This document shows positions 32,618-44,179 of a stretch of DNA of 64,000 nt, in pieces. How positions within the stretch are numbered: the stretch's first letter is position 1; the number at the start of each line of letters is the position of its first letter. Location of the stretch: NCBI GenBank assembly GCA_947846985.1, contig CANTUZ010000001.1, forward strand, positions 185,774,455 through 185,838,454, read 5' to 3'. Source of the DNA: Fratercula arctica (taxonomy: Eukaryota; Chordata; Aves; Charadriiformes; Alcidae). A program made the position numbers and the translations under genes. Under the pieces are notes generated by a model. The model was not told the DNA's origin. It saw nothing but the letters and a program-made list of their open reading frames with translations, and did not search any database.

Positions 32618-33433
32618 GTGCGTGGCAAGGTTTTGGTAGTGGAGGGGGCTACATGGGTGGCTTCTGTGAGAAGCAGCTAGAATGTTCCCCTGTGTCCGAT
32701 AGAGCCAGTGCCAGCCAGCTCCAAAATGGACCCACCACTGGCCAAAACTGAGCCCATCAGCATCTCTGTGGTAACATATTTAAGATGGAGAAAATAACTG
32801 TGGCACAACAACAGCAGTGGAGAGAGGAGTGAGAAAATGTGAGAGAAACAACCCTGCAGATACCCAGGTCAGTGAAGAAGGAGGGCAAGGAGGTGCTCCA
32901 GGTGCCGGAGCAGAGATTCCCCTGCAGCTCGGGGTGAAGACCATGGTGAGGCAGGCTGTCCCCCTGCAGCCCACGGAGGTTAATGGTGGAGCAGAGACCC
33001 ACCTGCAGCCTGTGGAGGACACGACACTGGAGTGGGTGGATGCCTGAAGGAGGCTGTGACTCTGTGGAAAGCTGGAGCTGGAGCAGTCTCCTGTCAGGAC
33101 CTGTGGATCCCTGGGGAGAAGAGTCCACGCTGGAGCAGGTTTGCTGTCAGGACTTGTGACCCTGTGTGGGATCCACGCTGGAGCAGTCTCTTCCTGAAGG
33201 CTGCACCCCATGAAAGGGACCCATGCTAGAACAGCTTGTGAAGAACTGCAGTCTGTGGGAAGGACTCACTTTGGAGAAGTTTGTGGAAGACTATCTCCTG
33301 TGGGACTCATGTTGGAGAAATTCATGGAGGACTGTCTCCTGTGGGAGGGACCCCACGCTGGAGCAGGGGAAAAGTATAAGGAGTCCTCCACCTGAGGAGG
33401 GAGGAGCAGTAGAAAGATTATGGAGACACCACG
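32618..33433 (+). mobile_element. Avian ERV LTR, sense strand, 3'-truncated
   Basis: From TGTGCGTGGCAAGGTTTTGG this follows a bird retroviral LTR type that I recognise. Stations are GGCTTCTGTGAGAAGCAGCT, GTCCGATAGAGCCAGTGCCA, GCCCATCAGC, a TATA-like CATATTTAAGATGG at 32767, then AGAGAGGAGTGAGAA and AACCCTGCAGATACCCAGGT. A long array of degenerate CCACGCTGGAGCAG units follows. The copy stops at about 33433, soon after CCTGAGGAGGGAGGAGCAG. The usual remainder, with poly-A signal and the terminal CA, is missing, so it is a truncated LTR. No retroviral coding region adjoins it. The many short open frames inside (32757-33447) come from the stop-poor repeat array and should not be annotated as genes. 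Confidence 0.8.
33040..33365 (+). repeat. Degenerate ~45-bp repeat array inside the LTR
   Basis: Versions of CCACGCTGGAGCAG recur about every 40 to 50 bases near 33130, 33173, 33220, 33268, 33308 and 33352, in altered forms such as CCATGCTAGAACAG and CTCACTTTGGAGAAG. Between them GAAGGACTGCA- or GAGGACTGTCTCCTGTGGGA-like linkers repeat. This built-in array is a normal part of this LTR type, lying downstream of the promoter, and here it has diverged strongly. Confidence 0.8.
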
Positions 33434-33439
33434 GTATTG

Positions 33440-33937
33440 GAATATAAAGGTTAAGAGTGAAATAGCTTTCTAATCCAAATACGTAGTCCTTTGAATTTCC
33501 TGAGAAAATTTTATATTTTAGCCTGAGTGTGTTTCAGGGCAAGCCAAACAGGTTTGCTGTTTGACCTAAGAGGACAAAGGGCAAGCCGTGTAAAAGTCTC
33601 TTGTGCCCTCTCAGATACCCACCGAGTGCTCTGCTCTTCCAGGATCACTAAGCAAAGACAGGCGGTTGTTGTGGCAATCTGTTGCAGATGGCTGACTCCC
33701 ACGCACGATGCCTCTGCATTCTTGCTTGGAGACTAGATGGATGTTTGGTATTATGTTGCCCTGCAGAAGAATTCTTCCAGGAATGGAACAACTTGGTTCA
33801 TGGCACAACTGTGTCTTGGCATACAGCTAGTTGTAAGCCTACCCTTCATACACATTTTGTGAATGAAGAGAGGCACAAGACTGTATTTGAAAAGTTAGAT
33901 GTCAAAAAACAGGACCTCTGAGCAAAAATTACACAAA
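33440..33937. other. Unique spacer between LTR and CR1
   Basis: About 500 bases with no recognised repeat. Short frames on both strands overlap and lack motifs. Confidence 0.5.
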
Positions 33938-34465
33938 TCCCACCTGGAGTACCATGTCCAGCTCTGGGGCCCCCAACATAAGAAGGACATGGACCTGTTG
34001 GAGTGAATCCAGAAGAGGGCCACAAAGATGACCAGAGGGCTGGAGCACCTCTCCCATGAGGACAGGCTGAGAGAGTTGGGGCTGTTCAGCCTGGAGAAGA
34101 GAAGGCTCCAGGGAGACCTTATAGCCCCTTCCAGTACCTAAAGGGGGCCTACAGGGAAGGTGGGGAGTGACTCTGTATCAGGGAGTGTAGCAACAGGACA
34201 AGGGGTAATGGTTTTAAACTGAAAGAGGAGAGATTTAGATTAGATATTAGGAAGAAATTCTTTACTGTCAGGGTGGTGAGACACTGAAACAGGTTTCCCA
34301 GAGAAGTTGTGGATGCCCCATCCCTGGAAGTGTTCAAGGCCAGGCTGGATGGGGCTTTGAGCAGCCTGGTCTAGTGGGAGGTGTCCCTGCCCATGGCAGG
34401 GGGGTTGGAACTAGATGATCCCTTCCAATGCCCTTTCCAACTCTAACCGTTCTATGATTCTATGA
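33938..34465 (+). mobile_element. CR1 LINE 3' end, 5'-truncated
   Basis: Sense-strand CR1 3' end. It shows, in order, GAGTACCATGTCCAGCTCTG, AGAGGGCCACAAAGATGACC, GGCTGAGAGAGTTGGGGCTG, TTCAGCCTGGAGAAGAGAAG, AACAGGACAAGGGGTAATGG and TTAGATATTAGGAAGAAATT. These encode the last part of ORF2 (WSSGAP..., [18 protein letters not shown], then [11 protein letters not shown]). A short 3' UTR with CAGCCTGGTCTAGTGGGAGG and GGGGTTGGAACTAGATGATC follows. It ends in TTCTATG ATTCTATG at about 34450-34465. Stops and small indels break the frame, and the RT core is absent, so it is a dead copy. It lies 500 bases from the LTR and 270 bases from a MIR remnant, making this the most repeat-dense part of the window. 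Confidence 0.93.
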
Positions 34466-34734
34466 AATGACACAGTTTTCCTAATGACCAAGAACCTACA
34501 CCCCTGAGTGCCTCTGGTGTGTTATCTAGTAAACAATCCATGGGAAAAGCACTTAACCAGTGCCTTAATTAGACCACTTGTATTTAGGTGAGTTTTGGCA
34601 GGCACTCAGCTTGAATAATTTTTTTGCAAAGTTCTAAGCTCGCCAAGGTGGCATTTAGATAGGAATATTTCATCAACTCTAACACTTTTTAAACTCTCAG
34701 AGAAGTTCCTCCCTTATTTTGTTGGAGGCTGCCT

Positions 34735-34865
34735 TGGGTAGAGAGGATGTTAGTGCGTTTAGCTTGAGACCCAGGAGAACCAAGTTTAATTTTCAGCTCT
34801 ACCATAATCTTCCCGTATGACAGCTCATTGTTTCTGCTTCAGTTCGTCATTTTTATTACTTTTGA
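34735..34865 (+). mobile_element. MIR-type SINE remnant, plus strand
   Basis: The order of words matches a MIR-type, tRNA-derived SINE of amniotes. GATGTTAGTGCGTTTAGCTTG stands for the usual GTTAGAGCACTAGCCTG, GAGACCCAGGAGAACCAAG for GGGACCCAGGAGACCTGGG, TTTAATTTTCAGCTCTACC for TTCAATTCCCAGCTCTGCC, CTTCCCGTATGAC for CTTCCTGTGTGACC, and TGCTTCAGTTCGTCAT for TGCCTCAGTTTCCCCAT. The copy is strongly diverged, as expected for insertions older than the split of birds from other reptiles. MIR copies are non-autonomous and use a LINE enzyme; many have been kept as enhancers. Confidence 0.7.
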
Positions 34866-34869
34866 AACT

Positions 34870-36383
34870 GAGCTGAATAACTTTCTAGATTTCTTTGCAG
34901 ACCATGAGTTGTTCATCTCAGTCTAGGAGCCACTAAATGAAACTGAATGGTCTAAAAATATGTGAAGCTAGGATGGGAAGGTTTTGTGTCTCTGGGAAAT
35001 AGGGATGACACTATTTCCTTACTTAGAGCTGTAAAACATACTAAGACATCAGTATCTTGGCCATTAAAGTACAATAGCTTAAAATTGAGTGTTTGCTTAA
35101 ACATCCAATACAACAACAACAACAAAAAATCTTTTAAAATGGAAATCTGTAGTATTTGCTATGGAAGGGAGAAAGTGTCCAATTTTTGGAAATACTATGT
35201 CAATGGCAATGGAGTTCATAAGACATCTGAGTACATGATTACGTAAAAATGCAAACAAATAGTGAATAATTGCAGAGGCTTGGTCCAAATTTTATTGTAA
35301 GAAAACTCCCATTTTTAATACACTAGTGTGGACTTTACATGAGTTTTCCAGAATAACCAGGTAACTAAGAAAACAGCTGCTGAAGCTACAAAAAATTAAA
35401 AGAATTTGTGATCTTAGTGAATCAATGACAAACCATCTATTGTCTCAGTGGGGCCAGAATTGCACTCACAATGTTTTAATTCTTCTCTGGTCTCTGAAGT
35501 TGTAAGTGAGAATTGAAGTGTAGCAGAAATGGATAATGTATTGGAAGGGGTTTCATTTACTTGTATCAGTGACAATCAAAAATGGACTTAGAATCTGAGA
35601 ATCTTACAGTTTCTGGGTTTTTTTTGGTCAAGCATAAAATGTTTCAATGTCTTTAACACATCTAACATTCCCAGGGTTAGAAGGTCCTTAGATGAATTTG
35701 GCAATCCTTTTCACACTTTATTTCCCCTTACATTAGAGAAGTGATGTCAGCGTGTTTAAAAAATATTAAAAATTATGTATAAAACGTGGTTACCCAAAAA
35801 GGAAATCAATGAGAATTTATCTTACTAAGGCCTGAGAAAGGGCTGCAAAACTGAGTTTATTACGATGCAATTCACAACAAAGTTTTGCTTTGGATTAGAA
35901 CTGGGAACTGGTGATTGGAGATCCCATTCTAACATTGCTCTTGGAAGAATACTTAAAATGAAGGTGCTTGTCACCTATCACTTGGAGACGAATGTATTTC
36001 TTAGTTTTTAGATGAGGGAAAATATGCACTTTAGGTGCATAGTATTTCCTAGGGCAAATCTGTAATAACGGTCTCTTTGCTTTGTTAGTAAAAGCTAATG
36101 AATAAAGGTGCACGAGTCAGCCTCCTTCACCTCTCTACTGTCCCTTGGCCAGTACAGTTGTTCAAACTCATGTTTGGAGACCTTTTGATGGTGCCAAGTG
36201 TGTGGCAGTGCTCTCTCCGGGTCATTCAAAGAGACCTGTCATCTGCAGAGAACCTTCAGAAAGGATTAGACCTTTTCAAGGATCGGCCCCCAACTTTATA
36301 GCTGATGTCAGATATTTTTCATGATGCAACTCTGGCATTTTTGGAAAAGGGATTTGTAGAAATAAATCTATCTGCACATCTGT
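34870..36383. other. Unique AT-rich sequence, no gene seen
   Basis: Contains a short (CAA)n run near 35110-35126 and otherwise no repeat or gene that I recognise. The frame at 34962-35246 crosses the CAA run and has no motif. Confidence 0.5.
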
Positions 36384-36455
36384 CATCCATCCGTCCGTCT
36401 GTCCGTCCATCCATCCATCCATCCATCCATCCATCCATCCATCCATCCATCCATC
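36384..36455 (+). repeat. (ATCC)n microsatellite
   Basis: About 72 bases of CATC/CGTC tetramers. The left third is interrupted with CCGTCCGTCTGTCCGTCC, and the right part is a pure ATCC run of about twelve units. It is likely length-polymorphic. The minus-strand frame here reads as repeated GWMD and is only a translation of the repeat. Confidence 0.97.
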
Positions 36456-36459
36456 TCCT

Positions 36460-39400
36460 AGTTTCAAAATAAGGCTGATATTTCATATGGAAAAGTTACG
36501 AACCACAAATGAATCTTAAAGATGATGTCTTTGTGTAGTTAAATGGAGGTCTAAAGGTATTGTGAGACATAGCTTTTAGTTGTTCACATCACTTTAATGA
36601 TTTTACATGAATCTATGAATTGTATGTGATTTTAATACAAATGACAATTCTGTAGCAAGTTTTAACTGTTTGCAGTTCGGGAATGAATTAATCTGCAGTT
36701 TTGACCTGTCCAATTACACTGTAATAGAAAAGCATTATGAAATCATAAATTACAACAGAAACCAAATTCTGGGACTAGTCATGACTTTTGCATATTTTGA
36801 GCATGACTGAAGTTTTCTGTCTTACCTTGCATCACCAACGCGTAACACTTTCAGGAACCATCTCGGGAGGAAATTGATTTAAAGTTGTTCATAACACCTT
36901 TTTCACCTTATGGAGGATGGAATGAAACCTATCCCATCCTTTTTTGGGCTTAGATTACTTCCGACAAGACTCTGCACGTTCACCTGCACAGGTGTCCTTC
37001 TGAGCCACCTCTCACAAGTTAATTTCTCAGCGGGGAGTGGAAATGAATATTTCATACTTATGTTCCAGTATTTCTGGCTGTGACATAGGAACCAGTCACT
37101 TTGGAAAAACAAAGCAAAACAACCAGAACAAACATGATTTGATTAAACAAATCTGACTCACTAAAACACGAGGTACTTACTTGGAGCTGGAGGAAATTTT
37201 TAGAATAAGTTTCATAGGTGTAACTCTGTCCAGAAAATAGGTTAAAAGTTATATACAATCATGTAGACAAGAGATACAGAAAACTTTGCCTACTCTGCTG
37301 AGCCAAAATAACTGGGCTATCTTGCTTTTCTCAGTATTCTATTGATGTTAATAGATAGCAGTTAAATCATTCGACAGATATGACAAGCTCCGCACGTAAT
37401 GGCAAAGTTCTACAGAATTTAATGTGGAGCATATTTACAGACTTTTTTTTTTTTTAACCAAATATATGGAATTTTGAATGATTTATCATAGTCCATTACA
37501 TTCCAAAAGTTTTTAGAATGACTTCAGTTGGATCATATTGATTTTCAGTGGTGCTCTTGGTCTCTAATTATACAGTTCTACAGGACCTGACAGCCTTTAT
37601 CAGTGACAAAAACCAGCCTCACTGACACTGGAAATGGGACAGTCTATGAAATAACACAGTCTCACTAGTGTTTGCTCCAGCGCAGCATCCAGATGCTGTC
37701 CTTAGTCATGACTGACTTTCATTTAGCGTGAAATAAAGAAACATAATATGGTGCAAAGACAAACAGTAAAATTCATCTTCTTTGGCAAAATCATGATTTT
37801 ACTGACAGCTTTTATCACAATATACTTACAATTGAACTTGAGCTTACCAACTTATCTCCAGGCTCTTGCAGAGTCCCACCAAGCACAGGTATTATGACCC
37901 TACGCAGGTATTTCTACAGCAGGGAGCCGTACAAGGTGTAAGACAAAATACTGCAATAGATGTAACTAACAAAATGATGTAATTGTCTTTAAACACTAAA
38001 GTAACAGTTGTTCTTAAATTATTAAAAAATATATTAAAAGGTGCATAAATCCATCTCTTTTTAGGTCAACACTTATACATCTGCTTTAATTTCAGCTTGC
38101 GTTTGAATCCTGTTGAGTTTATCACACTGATGCTTTCCTGGGCAGGAGCCTGCAAGAAGTGAGGGAAGGTGTGAGCCAAGCTACAGGAATGTGCTGCTAT
38201 CAGAATTTAAGTTTAATTTTCATGGCAAAATATTATCAAGCAAATAAAACAAGTAGACAGCTGTAATGCCTATTGCCTACCCTGCACAGCCAAATCATGT
38301 ACTACTTCTCTCTTTCTGCCCAAACAAAAATAAACAAATATTGTTAATAGAAGCAGTAATGCATGCAAAGAGAACTTTTAATCTTCAAAACAGTTTCATG
38401 AACATGAATTACACTGAAAAGAAATGTGCTCTTTGCAAATATCATGAAACATGACCTTTACCTTTTTTGACATATTTACTAACTTCTTACTGTCACATCT
38501 TGTGGAGTTGGGTAAATTGTTGGCATTAGCATCATGACAAAGTACTTGTCTATAGAAATTTAATTTAACTTGAAAAAGGAAAAAAGAAAACTGGATTTTC
38601 CTGAGGTTTTGCAAGCTGTATCCTACCCTACAATAGAGTTTTGCACCTGAAAATTTTAGTGAAAATTAAGAAAAAAGATACAGTGAGTACTAATATATAT
38701 TTATGCTGTCACTGTAGTCGTAATTTCTGGAGATCATGCTAATATTTTTTTCCATGATCTCTAAGGCAGCTTGACTTTCAACCACCCAGGCAATTTTACA
38801 AGTCTTAAGTGTCACTTAACAGGAATTTTATTGAGTGAAATAAAGGTTGTTCCCCTCCCCTCAACATTTGGTTAAAATCAACGCATTAAAAAAACTCTTT
38901 TCTTTCAATTCTGGGCAGATACTAAGCAGGGAGGGAAATAGATAGGGCCATCCATCTATGAGGCCATGCTTTCCATTTTATATGTGAGAGAAAACACATG
39001 GATGGAGGACTTGAAACGTGGAGAGGTGCTCGGGGAACGAACCAGCCTTCATGTGTCCAAGTTGGACAACCAGAACACAACATACTCAGAATTAGCGGCT
39101 TTTTCTGAAAATGTTGACTCATTTTGTGTGTTTTCCTTCTGTATACAGAGCACACTGTAAGATGATTCTATTTCTAGACAAACAGATGCCAGTAACTTAA
39201 TTTATTCTTCTTAGATTTCACATCTTATACTCTGTTTGTGAAAGTTGTGCCCAGTTCTCCGCACTGTTTTTGCTGCTGCTATAGATACCCTAAAAATAAC
39301 ATATGGGAGGGTGATATTTTTAGTGATCACTTTAAATTATCTTGTCATTGGTTGCAATCACATTAATCATGTTGAATGTTTTTCGGCGCTCAAATAAATG

Positions 39401-41795
39401 TATGTACCTCCATAGGAGCACTGTTATAATTCAGTACCAACATCCTTTTAATGCAGTCCTTTTAATGAGAGAAATGTAAGATATTAGTTGTGTGTGAGAT
39501 TGAGGTGAATTTTTGGAAGGGATTAATTTCTATTATTTTTCTCAAATGAGAATGACAGAATAAAAAATAATATGAAACCAAAGTAGTCTAGAGAAAGACA
39601 AAAAAAAGTCTGCTGTGGACGAAACCACTGATGTGAGTTACAAATCTTGGACCCAGAGAGCATTGTGTGTGTATTTTCTATCTTCTCCTCTACTGGGAAC
39701 TGGCCGTTTTAGGAGGGACAGAGGCTGGGACATGTTCTGAGTTATTGGCAGGGCTCCTACAGAACCTGGATAAAATACAGTCGTTGTCCCCTGGTGGAAG
39801 CCCACGGAGAACAGTGACTTGGCCGCTGCCTGCTGTCGCTGGGATAATCAATCCCATCCGAGGGGAGCTGCTCGTGCAGGGATGAGATTTGCAAATCAGC
39901 GCTGCTCCCATGGGTAAATTGCCACTATGCAAAAAGGTCTCCCTTGTGTCATTCTCCTACATGGCACAATGTGTGTTAATAAAAATCCTTGTATTTAACA
40001 AAAAGGGAGCTGTCTGCGGCCCAGTTCTTTGAGAAGTTGCCATAAGCTTCTAATTTAATTGAGGATTCCCAAGTTAACAGCATTTTCTTATCTAAGGAAA
40101 AGGCGGTCATTTTCTGTCTTGAAAATGTCTCACACCAAATTCCACACCATCAGTTAAGAGATACTTTCTGACATCTTTAAGCCACTGATATAATAATTTC
40201 TGACAGCATCAGTGTGCTCTAGCCATGGCATCCTGGAATGTTACTACTTCTAAAAATGTAAAAGAAAATGGCCACGATTTTTTAAAGTCCATTGGAGGTA
40301 AATAAGCATATATATTTATTTTAAAGGCATTTTAAAAGAGTTTAGAAAATTGTTTTCTTTTGTTGTGAAGAAGCGAGCTGTTATTTCTGTCACTCGCCGA
40401 GAGCTGCTACCTTAATGAAGCAGACCTGTGCTTTGTGGCAGGGTCCTGAGCCTCACAAAGATTAGGCTGAAAACATTCACATCCTTTTCCGAATTTGGGA
40501 AACCTGACTGTCTCAAAATTACAGTAAATTCTGCTATTAAAAAATACCATAGCAAAGAGTTGCATGCTGCTCTGCTTGTTTCATTTAATGCAACATTAAG
40601 GCTGTCCTTAAAAATGCTTTGCAAAAGCTTGCACAGGGACAGGGTTTTTTTCATTACCAATATCTTGTCTAAATAGGAGCCCTCCAATGAGACATTTTTT
40701 GTTGTTTTACACAGATTTTTTTTTTTCACTATTTAGGACTCATTTAACTAACTCCTTTTCTAATCAGCAAAGATATAAAGTAAGTAAACGTGGCTAATGA
40801 AACCTGGTCTGACAATATTCCTATCAAGGAAACAAAAATCTGTGCCTGGAAGAAAGTTTAGGCATTTATTAGGAGCTGGTAATCATCATGGCTCCTTGCT
40901 CATAGGAGCTCTATGAATTTGTGATCTACCAATATAAAATCACAAATCAAATCTTTCCTTGCTTTGTATCACAGTTCACTAAAATGCTGAGTAAGCAACA
41001 AATTTACACTCTGTTTACTTTGCTGCAGTGCCTTAGACATCCAAAAAGGGTTTAGTTAATTACAGCATTTCTATGAAATATGTTATAGGGGATCACCTTC
41101 CTCTTTGAAATCCACTGCATTTTGGTGCAGTGATATGATTTTTTTTCCATATTATTCATCTTGTCCAACACGCTCCCCCATCCCACTCTCTGTAAAATAA
41201 CTTTTAAATCAAATCACAGTTCCCAGAAATGTATTTGCGAAGTCTCCTAAAACATTTCTTCCAGGAGTGAAAACTGTATCTTACCAAATTTCATCAGCAT
41301 AGCACTGCTTGTAATTCTACAACTCTAAATAATTAAATGAACACTTGAAAGAAAATTATAACCTATTTATTGTGGCGGTCTGAAAGTTCAAGTGTTAAAA
41401 GGTACTTCTTACTATGAACCGATAACAAAAATTATTGGAAATTAGACTGCTTTACCATGAGCTCTATAACAATGTTCACAGGGAAATTGTGACATTAATG
41501 CCTGTGATGACATTACAGCATTTTCAGTACTGCAGTTCATGAGTATGGCCTGCAGGCTCTCTGAAGTGGAAGACTATAATTCACCAGCATGTGAGGTGTT
41601 TTTATGCATGCAATAAAAGGCAAAGTTGATCCCAGACCCTTCCTCTCTGTAAAACCCTCTCGACAGGGCTCCAGTCATCCCTCTCTCCCCCAATAGTCAC
41701 CGTGTTTCTGATCCTCCTAATTTCCCCTTACTGTTTTGTGAAGGTTAGCCAAGGATGTGGATTAGAAATATTGTTGATTATTTTCTATGCCTTTT
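36460..41795. other. Unique AT-rich sequence, no gene seen
   Basis: Over 5 kb without a recognised repeat or gene. A 13-T run lies at 37443-37455. Frames of 60 to 105 codons lie scattered on both strands, many lysine- and phenylalanine-rich from AT content. The pair of opposite frames at 40412-40729 overlaps fully and cannot both be real; neither has a motif. Confidence 0.5.
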
Positions 41796-41797
41796 TA

Positions 41798-41815
41798 TTT
41801 TTTTTTTTTTTTCAG
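41798..41815 (+). repeat. Poly-T tract ending in CAG (acceptor-like)
   Basis: About 15 T after CTTTTTA followed by CAG, then CTCTCCAAAATACATAG. The form is that of a strong 3' splice site, but the sequence after it meets stops within a few codons in each frame, so any exon here would be untranslated. Chance is the simplest reading. Confidence 0.4.
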
Positions 41816-41819
41816 CTCT

Positions 41820-42377
41820 CCAAAATACATAGTTTTAACTGAACATCTAGGCATTCCTCTTGTGTGGTCCCTGCTTATCTAGAATCCATCACGGTGCCTT
41901 TGCATTACAGTGTTCAGCTGAAAATGCCATGAACTTTCAGAAACTGACTCTTTCTCCCATGTCCAAAACCATAGTAAAACTAGTAAATATATAAATATCA
42001 ACAATCTCTCCTTCATTTTACCCATAAACAAAATAATTAAAATAGATTGAAGAGGCATGACCTTGTTTATTTGTGTTTTGGGTTTTTTCTTATGATGGAG
42101 CTGTGTTGTCACTACCATAGTGGGGTTGTTTTTATTCTGGGTTTAGTTATTCCTTGCATTTAGAATGACCTTGAATTAGATTAAGTCTTATTGATCTGTA
42201 ATTCTTGGGTTCACCCTTTGAGCGTCTTCTTAAAAGAGCAGTAAAACTCTTGCTCTACTCTAATCCTCCAATAAAGATTTTAGCAACAGATTATATACCT
42301 CTGCTTGCATCTCCTCTTCTTAAACACTCACCTTGATTTTTATCAATAAAATCAGATCTCAAAAGTACTTAACAAGT
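41820..42377. other. Unique sequence, no gene seen
   Basis: AT-rich DNA with one motif-free minus-strand frame (41879-42118). Confidence 0.5.
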
Positions 42378-42525
42378 GAGACAATTATTTTTATCAGAAC
42401 TTTGGAGCTGGAGAAATAGAAGCATGGGGTGGTGAAGCGACTGTTTCAAAATCCACCAGGAGACCAGTGCGAGGGCTGAGAACTCGGATTTCCACGTCCT
42501 GGGGCAGAAGTAGGACTATCTCTCT
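42378..42525 (-). mobile_element. MIR-type SINE remnant, minus strand
   Basis: The plus strand gives the antisense of a MIR-type SINE. ACAATTATTTTTATCAGAAC is followed by GAGCTGGAGAAATAGAAGCA (family: ACAGATGGGGAAACTGAGGCA). Then come TGGTGAAGCGACTGTTTCAA (family: GGTGAAGTGACTTGCCCAA), CACCAGGAGACCAGTGCGAG (family: CACAGGAAGTCAGTGGCAG), and GGCTGAGAACTCGGATTTCC with TCCTGG (family: GAACCCAGGTCTCCTGG). Five stations in the right order make this a good call in spite of many changes. It is an old, inactive copy. Confidence 0.72.
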
Positions 42526-42529
42526 CTCT

Positions 42530-44125
42530 TAACTTCCTTTTGGGTTTCACTGCAAATTCCTTCTGGACTGTGTGACTACTTTCCCCATAATTAATTAATT
42601 TATTTTAGTTCTGTTTTGGACAAATGACTTTAATACTGTGTACTCTATTAGAACAAGGAAATGCTCTGTATTCCCTCTGATGAGCTGCAATGTAAAAAAC
42701 ATACAACTTCTCAGCACCACCTGTAGGCTTCTCGACTGTTTTCTTCAAAGCTCTTTGATAGTTTAGCTCAGTTTTCCCCAAGCTATGGGGATCAGATGGA
42801 TCCAGCCTGCCTAGAAGTTTTCCTAGCCCACAACCTATTCCTGACGCCTCTTTTCCAAGCACCCACAGGCATGAGCAAGGAGTGGGATGGTGGCTGAATT
42901 CACGGCTTTTCCAGCCTGTGATGTGTTCCCTGCCTCCTTCGTTCCCTCTCTACACAGCCCTTTCATCAACACATGACGAGATACATGTGCCTCTATCACA
43001 TGGCAAAAATGATAGCCTCTCCCATTAAATTAGGGGGGTGTTTCTGGTCCTAGGAGTGCACTGGCAAATGTGGCTAGATGCTGCTTGCGTGCTCTGGCGT
43101 CTGACAAGTTTATTTGTTTCTTCATTGTTTGATGCCTTGATGTCCTTCTCCTGTGATGCTGGTGCCTGTCGATGTTGGCTGGTGCCTCCTTTACCTCTTA
43201 GATACAGGGCACAGTACTTAGCGCTCCACTCTTGGCAAGGTGCCTCATATGAGAAATGTGCCTTACTGGATTTGCAAGGTAAATCTGATATGAAAATGTT
43301 TGCTTGGCTGACTTCATAGAAAATAATAAATAAAAAAGTATTAAGTCAGATCTCTCATTTAGATTACTGTCCCTGTCAGGTTCGGAGCACATGGCTTGTC
43401 TTTGCGTTCTTCCAGCAAAGTCCTACTGCCTGCAAAGCAATTCCCTACCCGTATCGGGCTTCGATTCTCTTTGAGTCTTTTTACTCAGTACCTCACTTAG
43501 GCACACTCCTAAAGTTTAAAACTTGCTTAAATGTTTTCCTTTTGATGTGTTTATTTCAGTCTGAAAGTAGGAAAATGCACATTTTTATTAGATGGCCTAC
43601 TTTAAAAGATGGCTTATTTTAAAGGAAGCTGTGACGCATTTTTCAGATAATCCTTACTCCCTTCCTAAACCTTCCTGTTTCTTGGAAAGATTCTCATAGT
43701 TCCGCTTACCTCTTTACTTGCAAGTTTCTGGAACGGAGGAAAATTGTGTATTGAACTGGGAAACCCAAAGGACTCACTTTTTCAAGTCACTTCTGTAAAC
43801 AAGGATGGGTTGAGATGTGCATTGAAGTACTTTCCTGAATTTCATTTTGCTGAGAAATTTGTTTCAAAAGAGACTATAAGATCTTTCCTTTATATACAAA
43901 CTTTGGTTGTAATTTACTATAGCTGTTCCCATCCCATCAATAAAAGTCAAATGATAATTTTAAGGTTAAAACAGAATAGAGATTCAGTCTATCCAGATCT
44001 TTTTCTGATTCTAACAAGGATTTTCTCTGGGACTGTGCTATAAATCACTTGTCAAGTATGTCTGTATTCAACACCACAGGCAACTATTGGCAGGAGTAAG
44101 AAATACCTTAGTAAATGGCAGACTT
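42530..44125. other. Unique sequence, no gene seen
   Basis: No repeat family is recognised. Frames at 42605-42862 (minus), 43038-43319 (plus) and 43744-44043 (plus) are 85 to 99 codons, without motif. Confidence 0.5.
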
Positions 44126-44130
44126 TCTTC

Positions 44131-44172
44131 TTACAGCCTCATTTTACCCACACGTAAAAGGGAGCTAACATA
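44131..44172 (+). mobile_element. Possible MIR 3' fragment
   Basis: GCCTCATTTTACCCACACGTAAAAGGGAGCTAA resembles the 3' part of MIR-type SINEs (CCTCAGTTTCCCCATCTGTAAAATGGGGATAA). Only this 40-base block is seen, with no SINE body before it, so the call is weak. Confidence 0.35.
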
Positions 44173-44179
44173 TTTTCTG

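Noticed and set aside
14388..33433. A full provirus between the LTR at 14388 and the LTR at 32618
   Set aside because: The two LTRs are of different types and opposite orientation, and the DNA between them has no gag, pol or env sequence.
32757..33447. Several overlapping frames of 60 to 143 codons on both strands
   Set aside because: They lie wholly within the ERV LTR and its repeat array, where stops are rare. None matches a retroviral protein.
36276..36467. Frame reading repeated GWMD units
   Set aside because: It is a translation of the ATCC microsatellite.
41798..41840. Strong poly-T plus CAG splice acceptor form
   Set aside because: Stops follow at once in the frames after it, and no donor or transcript evidence exists.
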